DNA from: Nanoperiomorbus sp963544155
GTDB taxonomy: Bacteria; Patescibacteriota; Saccharimonadia; Saccharimonadales; Saccharimonadaceae
Direction of reading: 5' to 3'
DNA: 64,000 bases
NCBI GenBank assembly: GCA_963544155.1
Contig: CAUUDW010000002.1
Coordinates: 1 to 64,000 of the forward strand
The translations under genes and the position numbers were made by a program. This document shows, piece after piece, positions 49,430-58,956 of the stretch; position 1 is the stretch's first letter; every line of letters begins with the position of its first letter. Below the pieces are notes generated by a model, which saw only the letters and a program-made list of their open reading frames with translations, was not told where the DNA came from and searched no databases.

Positions 49430-50173
49430 ATGAATAAGGATAAAGTCGTATTAAAGGTGAGCCATGTCAGTAAGTCGTTTAAGTTGCCGACTGAACATTC
49501 TAATGAAATAAAACAAGTCTTTGTTAACTGGACTAAGGGAATTAAAGGCTATCGACGTCAGGAGGTGCTGAAAGATATCTCATTTGAGGTTAAGAAAGGT
49601 GACTTCTTCGGTATAGTCGGGCGTAATGGGTCCGGTAAATCAACTCTACTAAAACTAATATCAGGCATTTATCCGCCTGACCAAGGACAAATTAAAGTTA
49701 ATGGCTCACTAGTATCGTTTATCGAGCTGGGGGTTGGCTTTAACCCTGAGCTGACTGGTCGGGAAAATGTCTATCTGAATGGAGCGATGCTTGGCTTTAG
49801 TCGGAAGCAAGTTAGTGCTATGTATGATGATGTCGTGAATTTTGCTGAACTGAACGACTTTATGGATCAGAAATTAAAGAACTATTCCTCGGGCATGCAA
49901 GTTCGCTTGGCCTTCTCAGTAGCGATCAAAGCTAAGGGTGATATCTTAGTCCTGGATGAAGTACTGGCAGTCGGCGATGAAGCATTCCAGAAGAAATGTC
50001 ACGACTACTTCCAGGAGGCAAAGCGAAGAGGTAAGACGATTGTCCTGGTGACACATGATATGAGTGCGGTGCGGGAATTCTGTAATAGAGCGATCTTGAT
50101 CGATAATGGACTGATCAAAGTGGAGGGCAACCCCAGCGAGGTGGCGGATGAGTATAGTGGACTCTTTCGCTAA
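49430..50173 (+). CDS. ABC polysaccharide exporter ATPase (Wzt/TagH-like)
   Basis: An ABC ATPase of 247 residues with Walker A GRNGSGKSTLLKLISG, signature YSSGMQVRLAFSVAI and Walker B ILVLDEVLAVGD. The SFIELGVGFNPELTGREN segment is typical of glycan exporters. It ends soon after the nucleotide-binding domain, without the C-terminal carbohydrate-binding domain of Wzt, so export is not expected to depend on chain-end recognition. GGAGGAA precedes the start by about 10 nt. Confidence 0.94.
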   Translation: MNKDKVVLKVSHVSKSFKLPTEHSNEIKQVFVNWTKGIKGYRRQEVLKDISFEVKKGDFFGIVGRNGSGKSTLLKLISGIYPPDQGQIKVNGSLVSFIELGVGFNPELTGRENVYLNGAMLGFSRKQVSAMYDDVVNFAELNDFMDQKLKNYSSGMQVRLAFSVAIKAKGDILVLDEVLAVGDEAFQKKCHDYFQEAKRRGKTIVLVTHDMSAVREFCNRAILIDNGLIKVEGNPSEVADEYSGLFR

Positions 50174-50273
50174 TAATCTCGTAAATAACCAAAACAAGAA
50201 CGTAGAACAAAAAAGCATAATAGAGCAGATAAAAGGACTAATGATAAATAAGCGTCCAGTCTGAATTACTTAG

Positions 50274-51368
50274 CTATTTGGCTGGTTGGTGTCTCGTAAT
50301 CAGTGCTGATGATTTCTTAGTTAGGTAACGGTATAACTTGTCAAAGAGGTAAGCAATAATACTAGAAACAATAAAAACTACGATGATTTGAATTGGCGCC
50401 CATATTAGCTGGTCTGTCCACGTCTTCAGATGATTATGGCTTAATAGATAAGTATAGACAATATCGACGAATGTTACATGAATGAGATAGGTATAAAAGG
50501 ATATCTCTGATAACCTCGTAATAACCTTAGTGACACGTGAGGATAACTTAACCTTGCTGAAACGGTATTTTATAAATATAAATCCCGCCGAACTGATAAA
50601 TACCGGTAATACTGAGCGGCCGGTTATTAGGTCTTGAGCTACATCAACATTATTAGTTAGTGCTTGAATAATAGGTAGGAGTATTAAACTAATTATACCC
50701 AGCATATAGATCAACTTACGTTTACCGGGAGAGATGCTATATTTCATGAAGTAGAATCCTAGTAATACTAGATTAGTGTAAGCAATGATATATGGTAGAG
50801 CGATTTCATTAAACACCATTTTGTGATAATGCTTAGATAATATAAATAGTTCAGATAGTATGTTACTGAATACAAATATTAGACAAATCAATAATTTTAA
50901 CTCATGTCTGCTTAAGGATTGGACAAATCTTCTTAAAAACGGGATAAAGAAATAGATCATTATGATGACATACATAAACCACATGTGCTTTTGTACGCCA
51001 GGGTAGTTCAAGAATAGAGCTAAGAATCTGGTGACCGACCAAGGCTGCTGATTGGTTAGTAGATAAATAGCTAAAGAGAATACGATAAATGGTATAACGA
51101 GTCGGTAAATAATATTCTTTATAAAACCAGTATAAGATTCTCGGGTGATTGTTTTTCTAGTCTGCCTAAGTGTTAGTGCTCCGGTGAGCATAAAAAAGAC
51201 GGGGACTGCCATCCGATTTAATGAATCAAATATACCAAAGATGGAGTAGGGTATAGGTCGTAACGGTTTAATATAATTGTATTGATAAACAGATATGGTG
51301 TGGATACTGATTACCATAATAGTCGCAATAACTCGAAGGATATCACACCACAGTAGACGAGATTTCAT
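50274..51368 (-). CDS. Acyltransferase family 3 membrane protein (putative O-acetyltransferase)
   Basis: A protein of 364 residues with about ten membrane helices. The N-terminal WCDILRVIATIMVISIHT has the conserved His of acyltransferase-3 enzymes, followed by RMAVPVFFMLTGAL with the second motif. It would acetylate a surface glycan sugar. It is divergent from the 51406 gene inside the glycan locus. The -10 box GATAAT (51379-51374, minus strand) ends about 5 nt before the ATG. The 100 bp between it and the Wzt gene holds nothing notable. Confidence 0.9.
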   Translation of the reverse strand: MKSRLLWCDILRVIATIMVISIHTISVYQYNYIKPLRPIPYSIFGIFDSLNRMAVPVFFMLTGALTLRQTRKTITRESYTGFIKNIIYRLVIPFIVFSLAIYLLTNQQPWSVTRFLALFLNYPGVQKHMWFMYVIIMIYFFIPFLRRFVQSLSRHELKLLICLIFVFSNILSELFILSKHYHKMVFNEIALPYIIAYTNLVLLGFYFMKYSISPGKRKLIYMLGIISLILLPIIQALTNNVDVAQDLITGRSVLPVFISSAGFIFIKYRFSKVKLSSRVTKVITRLSEISFYTYLIHVTFVDIVYTYLLSHNHLKTWTDQLIWAPIQIIVVFIVSSIIAYLFDKLYRYLTKKSSALITRHQPAK

Positions 51369-51405
51369 TATGTATTATCCTAGCACACATGATAATATGA
51401 TAGTA

Positions 51406-53730
51406 ATGACTAAGATGGATATAGCACTCAATATTACTCTTCATCATGAAGGAGATTTACTCTATAAAACTTTTCAATCAGTTGCTCTGAACGTTAAGGC
51501 CCTGAAAGAAGAATATCCGAGGCTGAAAGTCCAGGCTAATATATCGTTAGACTGTCCGGATGACTATACTAAGCAATTCTTCGCTAAGTCGAAGCACTTT
51601 TTAGCGGAGGTCGTAGACGAGCTACGGTATTACACAGTTGACTTTGCCGACCTATCACAAAGTCGTAATTATCTAATTGATAAAGCTCTGGCTAGTAAAG
51701 TGGAGTATATCCAGGTATATGATGGTGACGATTTGTTCTCAGTTAAATATCTACTCAGGATGTATCAGTTAGCGCTTAAGGCTAATAAACCTGTGGTGAT
51801 CGAGCCGGAGTTTATACTGGATATGGATGAGTGGAGCGGGTTATGTCGTACAGGTGCTATTAGAAAGCTTCTTGCTTCTAACGATCCACATCAATTAGCC
51901 ACTAATATGTATGCAAATAACTTATATCAGTCGCAGATCTTTGTTAGTAGTAGTATCTTTAATAAAATTAAATACGTTCCTGGTGATAAACGATATCGCT
52001 ATGAAGATTACCACATCCTAACAGAGATGATCGCTAGCGGTTATGATATCTCAGTGGCTCCCAGTACAATGATACTTTATCGTCGCAAATTAACCGGCTC
52101 ACTTTTAGCTAATTCTAGCTCAAATTGTCGGTTATGTTTAGCACCTAGTCGATTCTTTACCCCATCAGTCTTTCACAGCTTTAACCACCGTAATGCTAAG
52201 GAAATGCGAGAATTATCAGCTAAATTAGACGAACCGGTAATCACGAATAATCAATCAAAGGATAGTGCTGAACAATATATTAAAGTTCACTGCTCACCGG
52301 CTAGAAATATCTTACTCTACGGCAAACGACTACTCATCGAGACAGCTCGGTCGGTTAAACAAGCCGGTCGGTTAATAAGATGTCAGAAAGGTACAACTCG
52401 CAAATTAAGCGTCAGAGAACTTAAGAAGCTTAATTTAGAACGATTAAGTAAGGCCGGCTTTAATCAAGAAATGTTTGATGACATAAAGAAGTTAAATAAG
52501 ATTGAACCGCTAGCGACTTACGATACAGCCGGCTTTATCAATGCTATGCCGGTCTATACGGCGATTCAGTCGAGTGAACTAAATGATGTCTATTATCGCC
52601 TATGTAGTTTACCGGATATTGAACAAACTACCGACTTACTTCTAATTCCCCACTTAACAAGGGGTGGAGCGGACAAGGCAATGGTTGAGCTTTGTCAGGC
52701 CTTGTCGGAGCATGGTCGGCGGGTGTTGGTAATCGGGACGAATGCCGGTGACAAGAATCTTTGGCGAGACCGACTAAATGAACTTCCCGGAGTAACCTTC
52801 CTAGAAAGAGACAAATATTTTCCACTTGATCAGATTGGCGATAAAGACCTGGAGACTATGCTACTGAGGATGATTCAGAATTGGCCAAAACTGGAACGTC
52901 TAACAGTGATGAACTCGGGGGTTGGCTATAATCTAATTAATGAATGGCATGACGAAATTAAACGTCATACTCAAGTTATTATTCATGACTGGTGTTATGG
53001 AATAAATGACTGTGGTCTAACTTTTGAGACGACTATTCTCAGCAAAGTATATCGTTATATTGATTACCTAATCACTGATGGTGGAGGCTATAAGAAGCAG
53101 CTAATGGAAATCAATGGTTGGGACGGTCAAAAGATCAAGCCGATCGCTCTGCCGATTGCACCGGTAGAGATGAAACAAGACTATACCATTAAGCACCATA
53201 TCATGTATGCGGGTCGCTTTAGTGCCCAGAAACGGCTTGACTTAATTCTCGCCTCACACCGTGAGTTAGCGGAACGAGGAATCCAACTAGATATCTATGG
53301 ATCCCCCGATCAGGATGATAAGCTGTACGATGGTAAGGATATGAAGCTTGTAGAGCAGATTAATAATGCTCATTATCTGGGGACGTTTAATGGGTTTAGA
53401 GAACTACCGATCGATCAAGTAGATATGTTAATTCTACCGACTCAGTTTGAAGGGTTGCCCAATATAGTACTGGAAGCGCTTAAGGCTAATCTATTCGTGA
53501 TCGTGGGCAAATGCGGTTCTCTACCTGAAGTAATCGAGGACGGCAAGAATGGCTTCTTAGTCGATGATAACGGTAATGCTAAGGCTTACTTAGAGGCTAT
53601 TCTAAAGTTCTATGATCAGTCTGATCGACTGCTTTCACCTGATGAGCGCAAGAAATTTAATCAGAAAATATTACACGAACACGATCGAGCAATTTATCAA
53701 AAGCATATCGGAGAGGTTTATGGCTGGTAG
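51406..53730 (+). CDS. Fused glycosyltransferase (GT2-like N-terminus, GT4 C-terminus)
   Basis: A protein of 774 residues. The first 280 residues resemble a GT2 domain (LNITLHHEGDLLYKTFQSVA, with DGDD as the donor-binding acids). A basic linker follows. The C-terminal half is a GT4 GT-B enzyme: LLIPHLTRGGADKAMVELC, MYAGRFSAQKRLDLIL and LPTQFEGLPNIVLEALKA. Two linkages may therefore be made by one chain. The ATG at 51406 is chosen because TAATAT (51393-51398) ends 7 nt upstream. It overlaps the next gene by 11 bp. Confidence 0.87.
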   Translation: MTKMDIALNITLHHEGDLLYKTFQSVALNVKALKEEYPRLKVQANISLDCPDDYTKQFFAKSKHFLAEVVDELRYYTVDFADLSQSRNYLIDKALASKVEYIQVYDGDDLFSVKYLLRMYQLALKANKPVVIEPEFILDMDEWSGLCRTGAIRKLLASNDPHQLATNMYANNLYQSQIFVSSSIFNKIKYVPGDKRYRYEDYHILTEMIASGYDISVAPSTMILYRRKLTGSLLANSSSNCRLCLAPSRFFTPSVFHSFNHRNAKEMRELSAKLDEPVITNNQSKDSAEQYIKVHCSPARNILLYGKRLLIETARSVKQAGRLIRCQKGTTRKLSVRELKKLNLERLSKAGFNQEMFDDIKKLNKIEPLATYDTAGFINAMPVYTAIQSSELNDVYYRLCSLPDIEQTTDLLLIPHLTRGGADKAMVELCQALSEHGRRVLVIGTNAGDKNLWRDRLNELPGVTFLERDKYFPLDQIGDKDLETMLLRMIQNWPKLERLTVMNSGVGYNLINEWHDEIKRHTQVIIHDWCYGINDCGLTFETTILSKVYRYIDYLITDGGGYKKQLMEINGWDGQKIKPIALPIAPVEMKQDYTIKHHIMYAGRFSAQKRLDLILASHRELAERGIQLDIYGSPDQDDKLYDGKDMKLVEQINNAHYLGTFNGFRELPIDQVDMLILPTQFEGLPNIVLEALKANLFVIVGKCGSLPEVIEDGKNGFLVDDNGNAKAYLEAILKFYDQSDRLLSPDERKKFNQKILHEHDRAIYQKHIGEVYGW

Positions 53731-55249
53731 CTGGAAAGATAAACTCGCTAAGACTCTTGAGAATCGTCGTTATCTCATCATTATTACTATTTGCCTAGTT
53801 ATCTTAGCACCATTCTTGGTGATGGCGTTATTTAACCAACCAATTGCTGACGACTATGTCTTTTTTTCCCTGGATCACCCGGGCAACCCCTTCGCTACTG
53901 TGGCGGAGTCATATCTTAATTGGTCGGGTAGATTAAGTCCTACTTTTCTAATCTCTATCTTTTACCATTTCTGGGGTAGTAAAACGCCGGCTATCATGGC
54001 AATATTTTTACTAGTTAGTTTGGCGGTTGTTTCAATCCGGTTTATCAAGGTGTTTTTCAGGCGAGTAAAAGCTCGTGACTTACCATGTAGTCAAGCCCTG
54101 GCGCTAGGACTACTAATGACAAGCTTGATTATGTTATCAGCCTACTCTATCTATGATAGCTACCTCTGGCTGACTTCCAGTACGATCTATATCACTAGTG
54201 TCATCTGTTCCATAGCAGTTGTCACTCTTACCATTCAACTATTCACTAAGCCGGTAATTACTTGGTTTAATTGGTTGATTTATGTAGTTAGTCTGATATT
54301 CACTGCATTCTGCTGTGAAATAACTACTATCTATCTAGTCGGTAGCTTTGGTCTTTCACTTATAATGTATGGGCTGATTAAACGATTTAAGTTCCTTAAA
54401 TTAAGTAAAGTAACCAAGCATAATATTAGAGTGTTAGTTGTTGGTATAGTTATCGTAATAGCTTGTTTACTGGCTATCTATTTCTCACCGGGATCAGTTA
54501 AGCGACGACAGAGAGAACATTCCTTTTTTAGTTGGCAGAAAGTATTCATTGAGCCCCTCTTTCAGATAGCTAGGTTGGGCTATCTAGTGACTTGGGAACG
54601 TATTCTCTTAGTAGTAGGTAGTGGAGCGGCACTAGCTACAGTTTTACCCAAACTAAGACCACGACAGGCTGTCGGTGTGGTAGCCAGTATCGTTATTTAT
54701 CTACTGACTATTAGTTATATCTTTTATCTAATCATGGGCTATTCACTGGGTGGTAATACACCGCTTCGGTCGTACATAATACCGGCCGGAATTATTTTGA
54801 TCGGAGTAACTGCAATCCTAGCGGTGTTGCTGAGACAATATAGTACAAATATTACCTATCTCTTAGATATAGCGATGATCTTGGCGCTAACTGGAGCGGT
54901 TGCTACTTCGTATCGAGTCTACAAGCCAATCATTCGGGCGGTAGTATTACGCCACGATGCCTATATTACTAGAGAGATTGATCTACGACAGCAAACTAAT
55001 CGTACCAGCAGTGCTATTCGGGTTGCGCCACTACCGATTTTACTGCAGGATAGTGAGGCACAAGATATTGCCTTTAATAATATACAGGCGAAATGGGTAA
55101 CTGAAGCATTCAAACAGTATTATCACCTATCAAATGATGTTATGCTAGTTAGCTTACCACAAGACGAACATTATTGTACGATTAGTCAGAAGGACACACC
55201 GTATTATTACGGAGCTCAGACTTGTGATGTAGTAACGATGGGGAGGTAG
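53720..55249 (+). CDS. Polytopic membrane protein of the glycan locus (GT-C or DUF6056-like)
   Basis: A protein of 509 residues with about 11-12 membrane helices. The first extracytoplasmic loop has QPIADDYVFFSLDHPG and YLNWSGRLSPT, an acidic loop as in GT-C transferases and DUF6056-type proteins. A soluble C-terminal part of about 90 residues follows. GGAGAGG lies 4 nt before ATG 53720, inside the end of the previous gene, so translational coupling is likely. It may transfer a sugar from a lipid carrier outside the cell; this is inferred from topology. Confidence 0.75.
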   Translation: MAGSWKDKLAKTLENRRYLIIITICLVILAPFLVMALFNQPIADDYVFFSLDHPGNPFATVAESYLNWSGRLSPTFLISIFYHFWGSKTPAIMAIFLLVSLAVVSIRFIKVFFRRVKARDLPCSQALALGLLMTSLIMLSAYSIYDSYLWLTSSTIYITSVICSIAVVTLTIQLFTKPVITWFNWLIYVVSLIFTAFCCEITTIYLVGSFGLSLIMYGLIKRFKFLKLSKVTKHNIRVLVVGIVIVIACLLAIYFSPGSVKRRQREHSFFSWQKVFIEPLFQIARLGYLVTWERILLVVGSGAALATVLPKLRPRQAVGVVASIVIYLLTISYIFYLIMGYSLGGNTPLRSYIIPAGIILIGVTAILAVLLRQYSTNITYLLDIAMILALTGAVATSYRVYKPIIRAVVLRHDAYITREIDLRQQTNRTSSAIRVAPLPILLQDSEAQDIAFNNIQAKWVTEAFKQYYHLSNDVMLVSLPQDEHYCTISQKDTPYYYGAQTCDVVTMGR

Positions 55250-55251
55250 AG

Positions 55252-56469
55252 ATGGATCAGCCGGATGTATTAGTAGTGGGAGCCGGTATATTCGGCTTAA
55301 CAGTAGCTGAACGGTTAGCTACTCAGCAAGGTAAACGAGTCTTAGTCGTCGATAAGCGTGATCATATCGGTGGTAATGCCTACTCCGAGTTTGATACCGA
55401 GACAGGGATTGAATGCCACAAGTATGGGGCACACCTGTTTCATACTTCCGATGAAACTGTTTGGCGATATGTTAATCAGTTTACTAAGTTCACTGGCTAT
55501 GTACATCACGTCTACGCTATGCATCAAAGAAAAGGTGCGGAGCGTCCGGAGGTCTTTCCGATGCCGGTTAATTTAGGGACGATTAACCAATTCTTCCGGT
55601 CTAACTACACACCGGACGAAGCTAGAGAGTTAATAGCCGAACAAGCTAAGAATAATCCGGCGACTAAAGAGAACCGCCAGCCGGCCAACCTAGCTGAGCA
55701 GGGGATATCGCTGATCGGTGAGCCGCTATTTAATGCTTTTATTAAAAACTACACAGCTAAACAATGGCAGACACCGGCCGAAGAGCTTTCGCCGGAAATC
55801 ATCAAACGTTTACCGGTTCGATACACCTATAATAATTGCTATTTTAAGGATACCCATGAGGGACTACCGCAGGATGGCTATGAAGATTGGTTTCAGCGGA
55901 TGGTCGAGACCGGTAATAGATCGAGAGGCTCAGTTACTGTCAAGCTAAAGACGGATTATTTTAAGGATGCCAATATTAAACGATTACGAGATGATGGGGT
56001 AATGACTATCTATACCGGTCCGATTGATCAATTTTATGACTATCAGTTTGGTGAGCTATCGTGGCGAAGTCTGAAGCTAGATAAAGAGATAGTAAATGTT
56101 CATGATTTTCAGGGTTGCCCGGTGATGAATTATAACGACCCGGAGCCGAAGTACACCAGGATTCATGAGTTCAAACATTTCCATCCGGAGCGGGCCGATA
56201 ATACGACTAAGTGGCCGGGTTATGCTCCGGATTACGATAAAACAGTAATTGTTAAAGAATACTCCAAGACTTGGAGGCGGGGTGATGAGCCGTATTACCC
56301 TATTAACACCACTAAAGATAAGGCTAAGCTAGCTAAATATCAGGATTTGGCACGAGCCGACCAATCGAAGCAGATTTACTTCGGTGGTCGACTGGGTGAA
56401 TATGCTTACTATGATATGGATAAGTCTTTTGCTAGTGCCTTAAAGCTGGTTGATAAACTTGCAGGGTAA
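55252..56469 (+). CDS. glf: UDP-galactopyranose mutase
   Basis: A flavoenzyme of 405 residues that converts UDP-galactopyranose to UDP-galactofuranose. The FAD Rossmann motif VVGAGIFGLTVAERLA, the KRDHIGGNAY segment and KYGAHLFHTS are intact, as are the later RYTYNNCYFKD and GRLGEYAYYDMD stretches. GGGGAGG precedes the ATG, 2 nt after the previous stop. Its presence implies galactofuranose in the surface glycan made by this locus. Confidence 0.97.
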   Translation: MDQPDVLVVGAGIFGLTVAERLATQQGKRVLVVDKRDHIGGNAYSEFDTETGIECHKYGAHLFHTSDETVWRYVNQFTKFTGYVHHVYAMHQRKGAERPEVFPMPVNLGTINQFFRSNYTPDEARELIAEQAKNNPATKENRQPANLAEQGISLIGEPLFNAFIKNYTAKQWQTPAEELSPEIIKRLPVRYTYNNCYFKDTHEGLPQDGYEDWFQRMVETGNRSRGSVTVKLKTDYFKDANIKRLRDDGVMTIYTGPIDQFYDYQFGELSWRSLKLDKEIVNVHDFQGCPVMNYNDPEPKYTRIHEFKHFHPERADNTTKWPGYAPDYDKTVIVKEYSKTWRRGDEPYYPINTTKDKAKLAKYQDLARADQSKQIYFGGRLGEYAYYDMDKSFASALKLVDKLAG

Positions 56470-56549
56470 TTAAATATCTTACTAGGACTAGTGTATTTAC
56501 GTAACGGTAGTAGACGTGTTATGATTAACATAAGTAAAAAGGAATAACT

Positions 56550-57140
56550 ATGAAGATACGTAAACACTCTAATAGAAAAATAATCATCATTACATTAATA
56601 GTGCTGGCACTTATAGCGGGCGGCATCACCTATGCGGCAATGACCCGCAGCCAGACAGCTATAAGAGACCAGGCTAAGGAAACTAAACGAGATAATCACA
56701 AAAAGACCATTAAAACGAGCGATAATCATACCGATAAGACCGTGACTACCGAGAACGGCAAGACGAATCAACCACATCCGACTAATCAAGGCACGGGGAA
56801 AGCACCGGCTCGCTATGAGGGTGGTAGCACTCAGAGTCAGCCTTCTCTGACTGGTTCAGTTAGCATTGCCACGCCGGTGAATGAGACGATGAGAGTTCGA
56901 GTGACTATTAATCAGTGGATTGACGATCCTAATGGAAAATGTGAACTAACCCTAACTCGCTCTAATGGGCAGACTTACACTGACCAGGCTAAACTAATCG
57001 CTAACCCGCAGACCTCTAGTTGCTATGGTTGGGATATCCCGGTTAGCAAGCTGGGGCAGGTTAAGGGTCATTGGATCGTCAAAGTGGTAGCTAGCGGTGG
57101 TGGCAAGATCGGTACTATTACTGACGAGGTAGATCTATGA
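56550..57140 (+). CDS. Membrane-anchored protein with linker and beta domain (paralogue of 47943 gene)
   Basis: A protein of 196 residues with a basic start, one membrane helix (about 10-30), a Thr/Lys/Asn-rich linker of about 70 residues and a C-terminal domain. The domain segments TMRVRVTINQWIDDPNGKCE and KLIANPQTSSC and its end ('HWIVKVV') match the 47943 protein. TATGAT (56520-56525) and AAAGGAA precede the ATG. It overlaps the LGFP gene by ATGA, so the two are probably made together at the cell surface. Confidence 0.75.
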   Translation: MKIRKHSNRKIIIITLIVLALIAGGITYAAMTRSQTAIRDQAKETKRDNHKKTIKTSDNHTDKTVTTENGKTNQPHPTNQGTGKAPARYEGGSTQSQPSLTGSVSIATPVNETMRVRVTINQWIDDPNGKCELTLTRSNGQTYTDQAKLIANPQTSSCYGWDIPVSKLGQVKGHWIVKVVASGGGKIGTITDEVDL

Positions 57141-58939
57141 AAGATGATGGACTGAAGATAACCGCCCACAAGTCACGACTGACAAAAGCTGTGGTACTAC
57201 TAGTGAGCATACTTTGCTGTAGTCTGATGATATATACGCTATTTCATTCTGGCAAACAGGCTAAAGCTTACCTAGCTGGTTATGACGATAGTAATATCAT
57301 GACTGACTTCGTCATGAGCAATACTACTACTATGAGTGAACGGAATATCTGGGACTTCCTTCATAGTAAAAATCCGTGTAATGATCGTAACTTGGCTAAG
57401 GCGGTCAAGGGATATTATTACCACATCAAAGACGGTCATTTTGTCTGTATGGCGGATGAGACATTCAGCGGTCAGACAACTTCGCATATCATCTGGCAAG
57501 CAGCTCAGGATTATCACATTAACCCTCAAGTTCTACTGGTTGTACTAGAGAAAGAACAGCGGCTAGTCAGCGATACATTCCCTAGCAATCTTGAGTACAA
57601 TCACGCTACAGGCTTTAATTGTCCGGACGACGGCAAGGGTTGTCGACCGGAACACGCCGGCTTCATTAATCAAGTTCGCTCGGCGGCAGCCTTCTTCCGT
57701 GAGGTACTTGATGGTGGTTGGAGCAACTACCCGGCCTATGAGACAAGCAATATCTTATATCATCCGAATCGTAGCTGTGGCTCAAAGCGAGTCTACGTAG
57801 CGAACCGGGCTACTTCTGCTCTTTATCGCTATACTCCTTATGTACCTAATCAGGCAGCGCTCCGGGCTAATTGGGGCTACGGTGATGCTTGTAGTGCCTA
57901 TGGTAACCGTAATTTCTATAATATGTTCACTAATTGGTTTGGTAGCACTAGAGGGTATGAGGTCTATGGTGGCATCCTTGATGGCTATAACTCAGCCGGT
58001 GGAGCAAGGGTGCTTGGTAATCCGACGATGAATGAGTCATGTGGACTGAAAGACCAGGGTTGCTACCAGGTGTTTGATAGAGGTGTTGTCTATTGGACTA
58101 AAGCTTTAGGTGGTCACGCTGTCAGAAAAGGTAAGATTCATAAGCGTTGGTTTGAGCTTGGGTTAGAATATGGTGTACTTGGCTACCCTGTAGGGAATCA
58201 AGTCGACGGAATTAAGGGTGGCGGTAGTTATCAGAACTTTGAGGGCGGGGCGATCCTCTATCATCCGCAGACCGGTGCTCACGAAAATTATGGTGGTATC
58301 AGAGAGACATATAGGCAGATGAAGTTTGAAAATGGTATGCTTGGCTATCCGGTATCCAAAGAGGGCTGCGGCTTGGTTGAGCAGGGCTGCTATCAGCATT
58401 ATCAGGGCGGGTCAATCTACTGGACGCCAAAGTATAAGGGTATGGTAATTCATGGAGCGATTAGGGATAAGTGGTTCCGGCTGGGCTTCGAGAATAGTCC
58501 GCTAGGTTATCCAACTAATGGGGAGCGTTGCTACGATGGACTCAACTGCTATCGTGATTTCGAGCGGGGATCAATCTACTGGTATAACGGATATTTCGCT
58601 TATGCCAATTATGGTCAGATTGCTCAGAAGTATCGGGAAATTGGTCGCAATAAGAGTGCTATGGGCTATCCTAAGATGGATCAAGTATGTGGTCTAGTCA
58701 GAGGTGGTTGCTACCAGGCGATGCAGGGTGCTAATGGCTCGATCTACTATAGTCCCGAGACCGGTGCTCATATATTACTGGGCGGTATCAAGAGTAAGTG
58801 GATGCAGCTCGGTTATGAGTGGGGGAGACTGGGCTATCCGACTAGCGATGAATACATGATCAGTGGTGGTGTCAGGCAAGACTTTGAGGGTGGCTCTATT
58901 ACCTGGAAAAATGGTCAAGCGTACGAGTCCTATCGCTAG
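57137..58939 (+). CDS. LGFP-repeat wall-associated protein with lysozyme-like N-terminal domain
   Basis: A protein of 600 residues. One N-terminal membrane or signal helix (about 17-36) is followed by a Cys-containing domain (about 50-275) with INPQVLLVVLEKEQRLVSDT, a segment like those around the catalytic Glu of lysozyme-type glycosidases (candidate Glu138 or Glu140). Six LGFP-type repeats follow (about 290-595), each with a core such as LGYPVSKEGCG or LGYPTSDEY. LGFP repeats are best known from Actinobacteria, where they are linked to the arabinogalactan-bearing wall. A wall-binding hydrolase or adhesin is likely; activity is unproven. Confidence 0.82.
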   Translation: MKDDGLKITAHKSRLTKAVVLLVSILCCSLMIYTLFHSGKQAKAYLAGYDDSNIMTDFVMSNTTTMSERNIWDFLHSKNPCNDRNLAKAVKGYYYHIKDGHFVCMADETFSGQTTSHIIWQAAQDYHINPQVLLVVLEKEQRLVSDTFPSNLEYNHATGFNCPDDGKGCRPEHAGFINQVRSAAAFFREVLDGGWSNYPAYETSNILYHPNRSCGSKRVYVANRATSALYRYTPYVPNQAALRANWGYGDACSAYGNRNFYNMFTNWFGSTRGYEVYGGILDGYNSAGGARVLGNPTMNESCGLKDQGCYQVFDRGVVYWTKALGGHAVRKGKIHKRWFELGLEYGVLGYPVGNQVDGIKGGGSYQNFEGGAILYHPQTGAHENYGGIRETYRQMKFENGMLGYPVSKEGCGLVEQGCYQHYQGGSIYWTPKYKGMVIHGAIRDKWFRLGFENSPLGYPTNGERCYDGLNCYRDFERGSIYWYNGYFAYANYGQIAQKYREIGRNKSAMGYPKMDQVCGLVRGGCYQAMQGANGSIYYSPETGAHILLGGIKSKWMQLGYEWGRLGYPTSDEYMISGGVRQDFEGGSITWKNGQAYESYR

Positions 58940-58956
58940 ATGCTATAATAGACTAC

